NCBI GenBank assembly: GCA_004194705.1
Contig: SADC01001285.1
Location: 1 to 64,000 of the forward strand
DNA length: 64,000 nt
Direction of reading: 5' to 3'
DNA from: Ditylenchus dipsaci
Taxonomy: Eukaryota > Nematoda > Chromadorea > Rhabditida > Anguinidae
Positions 10,519 to 23,300 of this stretch are shown piece by piece. The first letter of the stretch is position 1; each line of letters opens with the position of its first letter. A model generated the notes under the pieces. That model saw only the letters and a list, made by a program, of their open reading frames with translations, ran no database searches and had not been told where the DNA came from. Position numbers and translations under genes: made by a program.

Positions 10519-12773
10519 ATGTATTTCAAAGAAAATCTGGCAAGAGCACACGTAATTTTTTTATTTCACTGAATTACAGTGTGTCATTTCATTGTTGTTT
10601 TACAGCATTCTCGAACCGCTATTAGTCATGAGTATGTGCAGCAAGAACTCGGAGATGGTCTGAGGCACTCTTTTCAAGCTGTAGGTGTATTTATGAACTT
10701 GAATTTTGAGTCATCTACAATTCCCAGCCATCAAGAGAAACAGGCCAGTGTCCGTCGACAGCACATCCGTCTATGTATTCGAACAACAACGACATCCTTC
10801 ACAATGCGAGCATCGACAACATTCTTCAGCTCCGTCTACTCATGTTCCATGGTCAAAAGGAGAAGCTTACAGCAAAGATGCTTTTTGCAGTGGCAATATT
10901 GACGTCTTCAGGAAAGCTGTACGTCCTCTCCGTGATCTGGAGTCTATGGAATGGCTAGACAAGGTTGTTTCATCATTTACACCGTCTTTACTCTCAACAT
11001 TGAGTTATCGTGTTCTACCTAAAAATTTCATTGTCTATTTTTCAAACACTCATTTCCACAGCGTCACTATCTACTACAAAGTTATAGGGTCAACTAAATA
11101 GTAGACACAGAAACATCGTCAAATACAAGGTGTCGCAACTATTTTTGTAGCTTCTGTTTTTGTCATAATTTGGTATAATTATCGCATTTAGTACCCTCCT
11201 AAAATGGTCGGAAACCATGTTACTCGTGCGTTTCAAACGCTGAAACGTACAGGAAACACGTTTTTATGTGGCGGAAAGCACTTTTTCGGAATTTTTTTTG
11301 ACCATTTTTCACTATGCTACAGGCGGGAATTGGGGGACCAAGATAATGCAACCTAAGAGGGTACCTAATCCCTTTCGAACGCCTAGAAAGATGTGATTTG
11401 AACATAGTTTGTTAACTGTGGCCTACCGCATAAAAGACTCTGGCATGCATTTATTTTTTATGCATCCAGAGTCACTTTCGAGTGATTTGTGTCTGAGGTG
11501 TGTGGGTGTGCGCATCTCAATCCCAAGCCCCCTGCGCCCCCCCCCCTTCGAGGGCGCAGGGGGCTTGATGGGTTAGACATGCGCGCACTCACTTACCTTA
11601 GACATGACTCCGAGCAAGATTCTTGATTAGGAATGCATATAGAGACTCTTTTTGCCCAGTTCCAGTGACCAAAACGGTGTAGAATCCGGGCGTTGTAGCT
11701 TTTGACATATCAAACACACTTCCGAAAAAAGTTCTTTCCGCCACACAAAAACGTGTTTCCTGTACGTTTCAGCGTTTGAAACGCGTGAATAACATGGTTT
11801 GCGGCCATTTTGGCAGGGTACCAAATATGGTAGTTTTTCCCATAATTTTTGTCTAAGTTTTATTTCGTAAAGCTCTTCCAGACCCCGCGACAGCAGGGCA
11901 AGTGTCCACCCTCCCTCCAAAAAAAAGAAACACCCTCCCACCCAAGATCCATTGACTTGCTGTTTTGTTTTTAGTGGGCTATCTGGGACTCGTCTTCTAA
12001 AACTGCTGAAATCGGAATTGTTCAAAACGATGTACTCAAGTCATTTATTAAAAGGGACAACCTGATGGATGTGGCCAAAAAGTTCAATGCATCCAATATT
12101 GATCTACTAAAGGTGGTTTTGCAGAGTTAGTTAGTTCTCACTGATCGTTGACTCATTATTTCTAGGAAAAACGAAGACAAGAGCAGGGAATCCGTTCTCC
12201 CTCTGATTATGACTTGCAAATACTCCGCTGTGCTGCTAATCCAGATGTCTTTCCGGCAACATGGGATCTGTTGCTCAATCTCTTTGGAAAATCTGAGCTG
12301 GAAGAATACTTGGAGAAACGCGCTTACTCGCCAAGAGAGCTGGACAAGGCAAGGCTGGATCAAGACCTTATGAGGCACTTGACTTCACAAGATGATGAAA
12401 CGAGAGATGTTGACAGGGATCAGGTGGGTTGTCTTTTGTCTCAAGCCTTATTTTTCAAAGCATCTTTCGGCGCTAGAAGCGAATATGACCCCTCCTCCCC
12501 CCCCAAGAATCCGACCTTTTAAAATTGCTGTAACTACGCTTGCAAACAACAAGTTTAGCCTTAGCCCTTGGGCTTGGGGTAGACCATAGTGCGGAAGTTG
12601 TGACTAATAAAGAGTTTACGCATATTTTCCGGGGTCTGGGACATAAATTTGGGTACTTTTTACTTAAGTAAAAAAGATGAAAATCGCTAGGGGGGGGGTT
12701 ATTCGCTACTAGGGTCAATCTTTCTTATTTTCAGATATTCGCTAATGACAAACCATCGAGTAATACGGTGTAG
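10519..12773 (+). CDS. Unrecognised six-exon protein, about 260 aa
   Basis: I do not recognise the family. The exons are 10519-10551, 10606-10684, 10728-10963, 11975-12112, 12166-12423 and 12735-12773. All have GT-AG borders and compatible phases, and the reading frame stays open throughout: 260 codons then TAG. Three introns are 43-54 bp, one is about 310 bp, and one of about 1 kb contains a family A element. The first ATG chosen (10519) is uncertain: the frame stays open upstream to an AG at 10491, so more 5' exons are possible. The product looks soluble, with no signal peptide or membrane helix. The middle part has DLESMEWLDK and WAIWDSSSK. The last third is charged and helical (FGKSELEEYLEKR, YSPRELDKARLDQD). 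A poly(A) signal AATAAA lies at 12885-12890. The perfectly kept frame and splice sites argue for a real gene. Confidence 0.65.
11183..11830 (+). repeat. Family A element, copy 3 (GAAACG-type ends), in an intron
   Basis: The long arms contain CGTTTCAAACGCTGAAACG and its complement with GGAAACACGTTTTTATGTGG. The shared central hairpin lies at about 11400-11670 (ATCCAGAGTCAC, TCTGAGGTGTGTG, CTGCGCCCC). It shares its centre with copies 1, 2, 4 and 5 but not their ends. Confidence 0.75.
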
Positions 12774-12884
12774 GTCCAAAGCCTAAAAGAGTGCCATGTT
12801 ATTGAAGTTGTAATGTTAAAAAGTCAGCTATCTAGCTGGTGTGTGTTGGTGGACCTCTTATTGTTTTGTTGAATCGTCTTTTCA

Positions 12885-12890
12885 AATAAA
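12885..12890 (+). promoter_or_regulatory. Poly(A) signal of the unrecognised gene
   Basis: AATAAA, 112 bp after the TAG stop. Confidence 0.55.
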
Positions 12891-12899
12891 TTGTATTAT

Positions 12900-14320
12900 G
12901 TTTTCGGGCTTGTTGTGGAGTTATGGTTTCATTAAAAGTTTTACAATCGTTTATGCAATCTATTCCTGTGATAATAAATAACTCTCATAACTCTCAGTTT
13001 TGCAGTGTTGTTTATCACAATTTTAGAGTGCTCAAAGCTCTGCGAACTGCGTTTTTTCGATTTTGGTTTACACGAAAAATCTCGAGATCGAACCATGTTT
13101 TGTAATTCTTGGACAGGGCTGCCTAACCGAAATTTCAAAATAAAGAACATTTGGTCAAAAGTGTCATTCTATCCAGCGCTCGTTGGGTTTTGAGTACCAA
13201 AAATAAAGATTTTGACGTGAGATCTCAATAATTTCAAAAGATTTGAGGTCCTAAATGAAGGACAAATCTTTAAATAAAGGACGTTTGGAAGCCCTGTTCT
13301 TTGACGTTCGAAAACTAGATCCACCACCCTTGAGGTCTTTTAGATAAAAAAAGAAGCGATATTGGGTACTTCAGCTAAAGATGATTTGACTTAAAGGGGG
13401 ATGAGGGATCTTAAATACGCATCGTCTTTTGTCGAAAGTTCTAGTCCCTCTGGGGGTGTTTTAATATTTTGGCGGAGAAAATCAAAATTTGGCGGCATAA
13501 ACAAATAATTTGGCGGTGTAAAAGAATATTTTGCTCAAATTTTAAATTTGGCGGTGTAAAAAATTAATTTGGCGGTGTAAAAGAATATTTTGGCGGCACA
13601 TTTCACTTACAGCCAATTTTATAATTCCATTTTTATCGGCATTTTCATCGTAACTTTCTTGAGGGTTTTTGCATAAGCTTGGAGCACTGGATCTTTGCTT
13701 TTTAATAAGCTTTAAAACTCTGCTGAATTATATAAGGAACTTAGGGGTCTAACGGTCTTGAAAAAATTGACGTTTTTTTCCAAAATTCTTAGATTCCTGT
13801 GTTCTTCAAATCATCCAGCAGAGTTTTATAGCTTATAGAGAGCCAAGATCCAGGCTACGAGTTATTACAAAACCTTTTGAAAAGTTATAATGAAAATACC
13901 GATAAAAATGGAGATATAAAATTAGAGGGGTTTCAGTAATTAGAGGGGGAAATTCAGACTTTTGAGGGTGCATTTCAGTTACAGCTAATTATTACTTCAT
14001 AGTTTCTAAATCAGTTGTAGAGAATTATCAGCAAATAAAATGAAAGATTGAATTGGCGGGTTGCACCCTTGAGAAATTCAAATAATATTATTTCCAGCAA
14101 TTTCTTCGTTGTTTTTGATTTCGCCAGAGGTTTTTCATTTGAATTGACTGCTCTCATTCGGTGTAAATAGAATTTATTTTGTGTACTTTTTGGCTAAAAT
14201 TCAGAAGGATTAGTTTTGAAATTCTGTTATCTTAATTTTAATCTTGATTTTTTCAATAGCCTTGATTTTTAGATATTTATTTAATCTTTATATTGAGATC
14301 TTTGTGTCCTCTGAAAAGTA
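12900..14320. other. Intergenic repeats between the unrecognised gene and ST13
   Basis: No gene seen. 13460-13600 has five or so copies of TTTGGCGGTGTAAAA. 13610-13990 is a fold-back whose arms (TTTTATCGGCATTTTCATCG, ACTCTGCTGAATTAT) recur at 37.2-37.5 and 38.3-38.7 kb, so the family has two or more copies in the window. Reading frames here are repeat-derived. Confidence 0.6.
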
Positions 14321-14328
14321 TCCACAGA

Positions 14329-17300
14329 ATGTCAGACGCTCAGGTGGAATTGCTGAACACTTCGTGTTGATGTGTCAAAATAACCTGCCTTGTTACACGA
14401 ACCCAAAATGGCATTCTACAAGAAATACCTGGAGAGGTTCATTTTTTCTAATTCCCTCCAAAAATCATTAACTATAATTTTATGTTTTAGCCTTGGTGCT
14501 ACTATTCCTCCTGCTCGAGAGCAATCACCTCCTTCTGCGGAGCAGCCATCAGAGAAAAGAGCGAAAGCGAGTCGAAGCCACAGTTCGAAGAGAAGCAGGA
14601 AGAGCCGGAAGAGGAGATTCCATTGCCGGAACTGGATGAAGCTGGAGTAATTCAGCCGGAAGAAGATGAGCCTTTGCCCATGGGAGACAGCAACAAACAG
14701 GTAGGACCACACCTTTTTGGGACATGTGTAGTTGAGTCCTGATGACCCGTCCCAATCATAATTTCAAGCCTTTGTTGAGCCTAACACTCTTTTAGCCTGG
14801 CCTGTAAATACGGTAACACTTACTTGCCCCCCCCCCCACGGCTGACCCACTTTCGAGGTGAATTTTACAAAACCGATTGCATATTCGTGTTTCTCGACCC
14901 GGATTTTTACGGGAAATGATCATCAGATTCTGTGAAAGTGAAAAAAAAATATTTGGGATTTGCCTTGGTCCCCAAGGCAAAATTTTAGAAAATTAAAAAA
15001 TATATATTTTTCAAATTGGCGCCTTTTGAATTTTAAAGGGATTAAGGGCTGTATTGGGAGGGGAAGGGAATAGAAGGGGCCACTTTTATGGCAGAACAAT
15101 AGAAAAGTAAATATATGTATTCTTCGACTGCCTCACCATGTTTTTCAACTGGGCCGTGGCAAAAAGAGACTCTATACGCATTTTTTGATCAAGAGTACTT
15201 CTCGGAATTATGTCTAAGGTAAGTGAGTGCGCGCATCTCTAACTCTCAAGCCCCCTGCGCCCCCTTCGGGGGCGCAGGGGCCTGGAGTTGAGATGCGCAC
15301 ACCACATACCTTAGACACAAATCACTCGAAAGTGACTCTGGATGCATGAAAAAGAATGCATACCAGAGTTTATTTATGCGGTAGGCCCCAGTATTCAAAA
15401 CTATGTTCAACATCTTCTTGTTAGGGGCCTTGTGTGATTAGTGGCCCTTTTATTCCTTCCCCTCCCAATACAGCCCTAAATCCCTTTAAAATTCAGAAGG
15501 CGCCAATTTAAAAAATATTTTTTTTTTCAAATTTTCCAAAATTTTACCTTGGGGGACCAATTCAAATCCCAAATTTTTTTTTTCACTTTCACATAATCTG
15601 ATGATCATTTCCCGTAAAAATCCGGGTCGAGAAACACGAATATGCAATCGGTTTTCAAAAATTCACCTCGAAAGTGGGTCAGCCGTGGGGGGGGGGGCCA
15701 AGTAAAGTCTAGCCGTAAATACAGGGTGGTCCATTATATTTCTCAATTTGAAAATGACCTTTTCTCTTTTACTTTCTTGTTCGTTTACTATGATCTATGG
15801 CTCATTCGAAAGCCCTGTGTTTACCATTTCATTTAAAAAACAGGTTAGCTCATTTTTGTTAAAAAGCATTGAGACATGACTCTTTTTTGTGAAAACTGTG
15901 TCTTCATCTGTTTTTTTTCTAACGATTTCGAACTGAAATCAGAAAAATCAATATTGGCAAAAAAAATTATTTGTAACATAACATAAAAAATCCTATCTGA
16001 CGTAACAAAGCAAAATTATTGCTTAAAGTTTGCTAAAAATTTCATCCACTATTTGGGCTCCTACGGCACGCGTTGAGCCCTAATGCACCTGTTAAGTCTG
16101 AAACGATAAATTAAACAGACATCTTTATCATTTTTAGTAGAATCTTCCAGATCGGTTTATGCAGCTTATCTATTGGTGTTTCGTATACTCTGATGTTCTC
16201 GAAAAAAAAAGGAAACGCACCGGACTAAGTCTGGAGTGTACGACGACTTCGAGAAATCTGAAATCGAAAAAAAGAGTGAGCTAACAAATAGTCATATCTT
16301 GATGTTTTTTTAACAAAAATGAGCTAATATGCTTTTAAACAAATGGCAATCACAGGGCTTTCAAATAAGCTATAGATCATAATAGACGGACAAGAAAATA
16401 AAAGAGAAAAGGCCATTTTAATTTTGAGAAATATACTGGACACCCTGTACTTTGCCAGTTTCTTTGGTTTTTCTAATCAGAAAACTGCATGGATTCCGAT
16501 TTTATTCACCGTCTAATATTATAACACCTTCGATTTTTGATAACCTGTCACGCTTTTTCGGAATTAGAGAGACAGCTTACTAGTAACCACATGCTTTAAT
16601 GGTAAAACTTCTGCTATGTACGAAAACGAGCTAAAAATCGGAATTCTTTCCATTTTTGGACTAGACGGGATAGATACAATTAGCAAAAGACTTTAAAAGA
16701 AGTGTCGGATCAGATAGGGTTGAATTTGAAGGGGTAACGGGTCATCGGAACTCCACTGTATCCCAAATTCAACCATTTACATTACAGGTCACCGATGACG
16801 ACCTCGAAAAGGCGAATGAGAGCCGAGATTCTGCTGCAGCTGCTTTCAGTGAAGGTATTTTTCAGCTTTTCGTTCCCCACTTATTGCTTCTTTATTTCTA
16901 GGTGACTTCACAGTGCTCTGCAACACTACACCAAGGCTATTGAGGCAAATCCATCTTCAGCTATGCTTTTTGCCAAACGAGCCAAGTTGGTTTCAAAGTT
17001 AATGTTTACATCCTCAGTTTACTCTTTTCAGTGTTCTCATCAAGCTGCAAAAGCCAATGTCTGCTATTCGTGACTGTGACAAGGCCATCTCCATCAATCC
17101 GGACTCTGCTCAAGGCTACAAGTTCCGTGGACGAGCCAACCGGTTGGTTATAATCTGAATTTTCGGTTATCGGTCTATGCTCAGGCTGGTATTATTTTAG
17201 TTTGATTGGCAAATGGCTGGAAGCACATAAAGACTTGGCTATAGCCTGCAAACTCGACTTTGATGAGACTGCTAATGAGTGGCTGAAGGAGGTGGAGCCC

Positions 17301-20300
17301 ATGCAAGTTTTATTGTCACTAACATTTTTATTATTACAAAAGAAAAAGGGTTACACCGGTAGTTAACAGGGTAATCTAAGCATTGAATGCACATCTATTA
17401 TTGGTCTCTCTCGTTCCTTTTCTTCCTTCTGCACAGCTTCTTGCCATTTGGCCCAATTGGTGCCTTTTCTTTTGGGGCTATACTACAATTATTTTTTAAT
17501 GTTACAGGAGTGAAACCTTTTATGGTTGCTTGATATTTTAAGTAAGTTTGACTAGTCTAGAATTGGTTCAGATTATTTTGAGCCAATCAAATCTATCACA
17601 ATCTGTTTTAAAAAAATATACTTTGTCAAACTAGGTTTGTCAGTTTTTTAATCAACTAACAATCATGGACGGCGCTACCCAGGTTTATTAATTAGAAGTT
17701 ATAACAAAGATATTTTTCGAAAAAGTCAAAGTTCACGAAAAAATGGTTTCGCCAAAAACGGGTTTAGAAAAAGAGCGTGTTTGGAAACAACCTGTTTGAT
17801 AAACATACATCTGGAGCAGGAACTTGTCCATAACAGCTTTTCACCTCTACAACTACCCTGACCTACAAAACCATCATTTTTTAACCACAAGACGGTCAAA
17901 AACTGTTATAGACAAGCTGCTGTTCCAGATGTATGTTTGTCAAACAGGTTGTTTTCAAACATGCTCTTTTTCTAAGCCTGTTTTTGGCGAGACCATTTTT
18001 TAAAACTTTGACTTTTCCGAAACAGTAAGTTATTATAACTTCTAATTAATAAACCTGGGTAGAGCCTCATGAACCTGTTTTTAAAAAGTGGCTTTTCAAC
18101 ACTAACAGGAATAATTTTAGCTCTCTTTTTATGCAAATTATTTCGGGAATCCTTAGAATGAAAGATTTGGTGACTGCGCTTAAAAAATTTCTTAATTTGT
18201 GACTGAAGGCAACGAAAATAGGAGAAAATCGCGCCATCAAAATTTAAAAAAAAATTGCGAGCGCCCCAAAATTTTTTGATTTTCTGTTTTTGAAAACCAA
18301 GCAATCAGAGTTTGTAAATAAGTCGAAAAATTAGAGTGTACCGTAAAGGCGCTTATTATGATTCATGAGCTATAATTTTTCAGACTTCTATAAATTTTGA
18401 CAAAAAATCAACAAAAACGTTATTTTAGATTTAGATCTAAAGAGATTTAGATCTAAGTGAGATATAGAAGATGGCGTTGTTCAGGGATGGGGATAAAATT
18501 TTTTAGAAAGTACATTTCCATAAAAAAGTACCTTTGATTATTCTCGAAGAAAATGGTCATTTTATCCAGTGCTTTCTGCTATTTTAAAGCCAAAAAATAT
18601 TTTGACGTAAAACTGCAAATTAAAAAAGATTAGGGATCCCGGAAAAAGTGCAAATTTTTTTGAAAAGTACGATTCCCATCCCTGGCGTTGCGCAGCCTTT
18701 ACTATTTATTCAAATTTTACTAACCCAATTTCGGATGGCAAGACAGATAATATTCGAAGAGTAGGTGTTGCAAGCTGGACCATTGCCATCATACACCACT
18801 CTAATCGGCTCTTTAGCTGGACTATCATTTTCAAAAGTATCAGTAGCATTCTTGTGTTGCATAGGGACATATGCACCACCAACTGTATAGTAACAAGATT
18901 CTCTGTATTTGCAGGCCAGTTTGTCTTGTTGACTCAAGTGGAGTGTGTGGGCTGCATCAACTTTATCAATAGTCTCAGTTTCTAGCTCGGAATCTTTTCT
19001 TCCTTATCCTCCACTTCCTCACTTTCGTCCTCCTGCTGCCCGATTTGCTGGTCTTGATAGCACGACTTTCTGTATTTGCAGTCCAGCTTGGACCTCAAGC
19101 TGGCTCTGGTCATCTCCATCTCAGTGTGGGGCACTACTTTTGGTGGTTTGACAGTGGATTTTTGGTCGTTAATGATCAGTTTGCCTGTTTTATAGCATGA
19201 TTTTCGATATTTGCACTCTGCTTTGGAGAGGAGCGGCAAATTCGTGGACTCTTCTGGTGTTTCTGGCTCTTCTGAGGCTTCCTCCTCTGGGACCTCCTCC
19301 AAAATTTCTTCTGGCTCACCCTCCACAATAGGCATTTCTACAGCTAACTCAGGGATTTCTTCCACATTTTCCGGCTCTTCTGGTTCATCATGCACCACTA
19401 TAATTACTGGTGGCTGTTGGACCATCTTTTCAGCCATGATGGAAGCCTTTTTGTCCTTTTTCTGCTGCAATTTTACAGCCATTTCAGCCTCTCCTTTGAT
19501 GTCCTCCTGGTGGTCGCAAAACTCTTTGGTGGTCTCTTTAGCAAGAGTGATTGGCAACTCATCTTGTTTGGTCTGTCTGGAATAACTTTTGGGCTGGGCT
19601 GTTCTCCTTTGTGGTGTCGACTGGATGGATTAGGCACAATATGGGTGTTGTGAGGTGGTGGGGGAGCAGGGTTGTGAGCAACTGGTCTTGGTTTGGCTAC
19701 TGTCTCGGTGACGTTGGTGGGGATTGGGGCACTGGGCGTGTCTTGCTCGCTGGATGACTGCTGAGCTTTGTTAATGTAGCATGACTTGCGGTATTTACAC
19801 TGCAATCTAAATTGGAAATATGGATTAGACAAATTGTAAATGGCTGCAGATAATTTCAATAGTCAAAATATGTAATACCCTGTAAAATATATTTTTTATT
19901 TTTTGCATATTTCTTACTGATTTTAACATAGCTTTTTTCAAATTTTTGTCACCATCATGTGTTCCTGGCTCTTAGCTTTCTAACTAGATATCAAGTGATC
20001 TAATAAGTACCACAAAATTAGAGAATGAGGTATTCTAATGGACCGAATCTTTCAAGATTAAAATGAATGGGGTAAAACCAGGGATGGATGGATTTGTTTA
20101 AGAGTCGTTTTTTTCGGACATCAATACTTTTTGATTTTGAGACTTTTACACAGAATTTTTTTGCGTCAGAATACAACAAGCAATACATAAAATCAATTTG
20201 AGCTAAATTTTTTAGATGGTATTTTATCTGGCAACACTGTTTGAAAATGACCACAGAATATTTTTATCCGGCCACAGATTTGAAATAGCTACAGTATGTT

Positions 20301-23300
20301 TGAAAATAGCCCAGAATATTAATGTAGCATGACCAGAATATTACTTCTGGTTACAGATTTGAAATCCCGTAGAATCTGTGGCCATAAGATCATATTGGAA
20401 GAGAATTGAACCTTTCCGCTTTTATCTGAAATGTCTCCGCCTTTTTTAGTTTTGCCTTAAAAGCTGAAATCGCTCTGCTTTTGGCTGAAAAGTCTCCACT
20501 TTTGGTGAAATCTCTCCGTTCCAGCTGAAACGTCTCTTTTTCGTTAATATCTTTCCGCTTCGGAGCTGAATTAAATTTTCAACAAAAGCGAAGTGATTTT
20601 AACAAAAGTTGAGACTTTTCAGCTGAAACGGAGAGATTTCAGCCAAGGGCGGGAGATTATGACAAGAAGCGGAGAGATTTCAGCTTTTTAAGGCAAAGTT
20701 AAAACAAGCGGAGACTTTTCAGCTAGACGCGGATAGATTTAATTCTCTTCCAAAACTATTGTGTGGCCAGAAAAAATATCATTGAAATTTTCTGTCCCTT
20801 TGAGGAAAGTGTACTGTTAGAGAAAGAGATAAAGTGAAAAAATGTTACTTGAGCTCTTCAACAGTGGTGGGCACAGGCTTGGGCTTGCTTTTCTTGTGTT
20901 CCTCACTCTTCTGAGGATTTAGGTCAGGCAATACCCCAGTCTCATAACAGCTTTTTCGGTACTTGCAGCGCAAGACTAGAGGTATTTCCCTGCGCACTGG
21001 TTTCACAATCTCCTTGATGCCTTTGAATTTGGTTTCTTCTGGAATTTTGGGAGGCACTCCGTTGGGGTAGCAAGAGAAGCGGTACTTGCAGAACAGCTTT
21101 TGCTCTAATGTGCTCATCTCTTCAAAGTTTCGGACCTTGTTTTTGGGTTCATCATCATCCTCTTCTTGTTCGTCTTCTTCGGTTTCATTGCTGGATTTGA
21201 AAGAGGACAAGTTAGCCAACCACGACACTATGGCGCTACAACATTTCTGTTTAGTAATATACATGTATTTATGTATGTATTTTAGTCGTAACTGAACAGT
21301 GGAGTCTTATTTTTACAGCACTTTCGATTTAACGACACTATGAGTATAATTTTTACTTCTAATTGAATTTTTTTAAAGTGCCATTGCCGTCTACGACAAC
21401 GGTTGTCGACTTTGAACACTTATATCTCAGGCTAAAAAATTTCCTAATCATCAAACTTCTGTAAGGATTTTTAGCTTGGTTTCTAATACAACTATACCTA
21501 AATTTTTATTCTAGGCATTGTATTGTTAGAAACCAAGCTGAAAAATCCGTAAAGAAGTTCAATGATTACCATGGTTCTCAAAACCTAAGTTTTTTCACGG
21601 TAAAAAGTCAAGTTGTGCAGGAGCTTCAGCTCTATCAAAAAAAAAGAAAAAAAAATTCGGTAAAAGTACAGATAAAAGACAAAAGAAGATAATAAAAATT
21701 TTGTAGGTTTTTTGTAGGTCTTGTAGGTCTCTTCAAATTTGTAGGTTTTGACAACCATGATGATTAGGCGAAATTTTTTGAATTGGTGGGGACAATCCAA
21801 AACGTGTGGTCATGGCCTTTAAAGCAAAAGCTGAATATTACAATTAATCAAAAAAAAAATATATATAGAGGTTTTGCTATTTTACAGGAAAAAATCTTAG
21901 TTTATAAAAAACCATCAGCAAAATCGGAAACCTTGAGATTTTCGTGACCGGCTGTTAAAACAGGACTGGCAAAAGGCCCTCGAAATTCAAGATGTAAAAA
22001 TTATCTGACCTAGCGGGGGATCGAACCTTGAGGGATCATTATTTGAATATTCATTGTGAGTAAAAAAGTGCGTTGCTGCTAGATGGAATCGAATCTTCGC
22101 CATTCTAATTTTAAATTAATAAGAATTAGCAACCTCTCTTCAATTCTGGTAGCTCTCCATTCTCATAGCAAGATTTACGATATTTGCATTTCTAAAGCTG
22201 GCAAAATTTAAAAAATTTAAATCATCTCAAATATTAAAAGGGCACACCCTTGTACGTAAATGGTTCGAAATTTGAAAAAAAAAATGTAAAAAGTGATGAC
22301 TATCTACAGTATGCAAACCCGTTGTTGCCTAGAAAAGGGTATGCCTCTTTATTCCAAAACTACCCACATTCTTGTGTTCCAGTGCCTCTTTTGCGTCCAT
22401 CAACTTCTGTTTTGCATGACTGTGTTTGGGTCGAGGGTGTTGACTGTTCTGTAGTTCCTTTTCCTCCAGTTCTTTAAGGGTCTGTTGCGCTATTTTCTTA
22501 AGACTGGCCGGCTTCTTGTAAGTGGCAGAAGGAGGTACTGAACTACTTGGTTTACTGATTAGAATACTTGCTGCCTTTTGTTTGTGCTTTTCTCCCTTCT
22601 CACTCAACAAATTGGGCCACTTTTCGGCATAGCAAGAGTAGCGGTATTTGCAAGACAGTTTCTGTTGCTCCTTGTCATCCTTTTGGATTTCATTATCTAC
22701 AACTTTTACTTTCGGATTATTTAAACCTTGTTTGTATTAAGTGCAAGACTTTAAACAGGGCCACATTGAGGTCGGCATTCCGCCATTTAGCATTTTGAAT
22801 TTAACCCTATTTCTCTGCTTTTTTAAACGTCATATCGAAAAGCTCGTTCCCGCCTAGAGATAGACACTTTAGACACCGCCAATTAAAATTTTTTTCTGAA
22901 TCATTGAACTTCTGTACTGATTTTTCAACTTGGTTTCTAACACAAATATACGTGAAATTAAATTCTAAGCCTTGTTTTGTTAGAAACCAAGATAAAAAAT
23001 CCGTGCAGAAGTTGAATGATTAGGCAAAAAAATTTGAATTGGCGGGGGACAATTCAAAACAGGTGGCAATGGCCCTTTAAACTAGAAAATTTTTGGGCAC
23101 GAAAGCGCAAAGATAAGCTATTTGAAATGAGCAAGTTTGCCAAAAAAACGCAGACTTCTTTTTGTTTAAATTTTTATATTTTCGATGTAATTTTGGCAAG
23201 ACAGCAAATTCTGCGCAATCTGTTGGTCTGAAAAAACTTCTGGTGCAGAATTAACCCTCTTTTGCCGGTTGGCCATATTTTGGCCAGTTCGAAAATTCAT

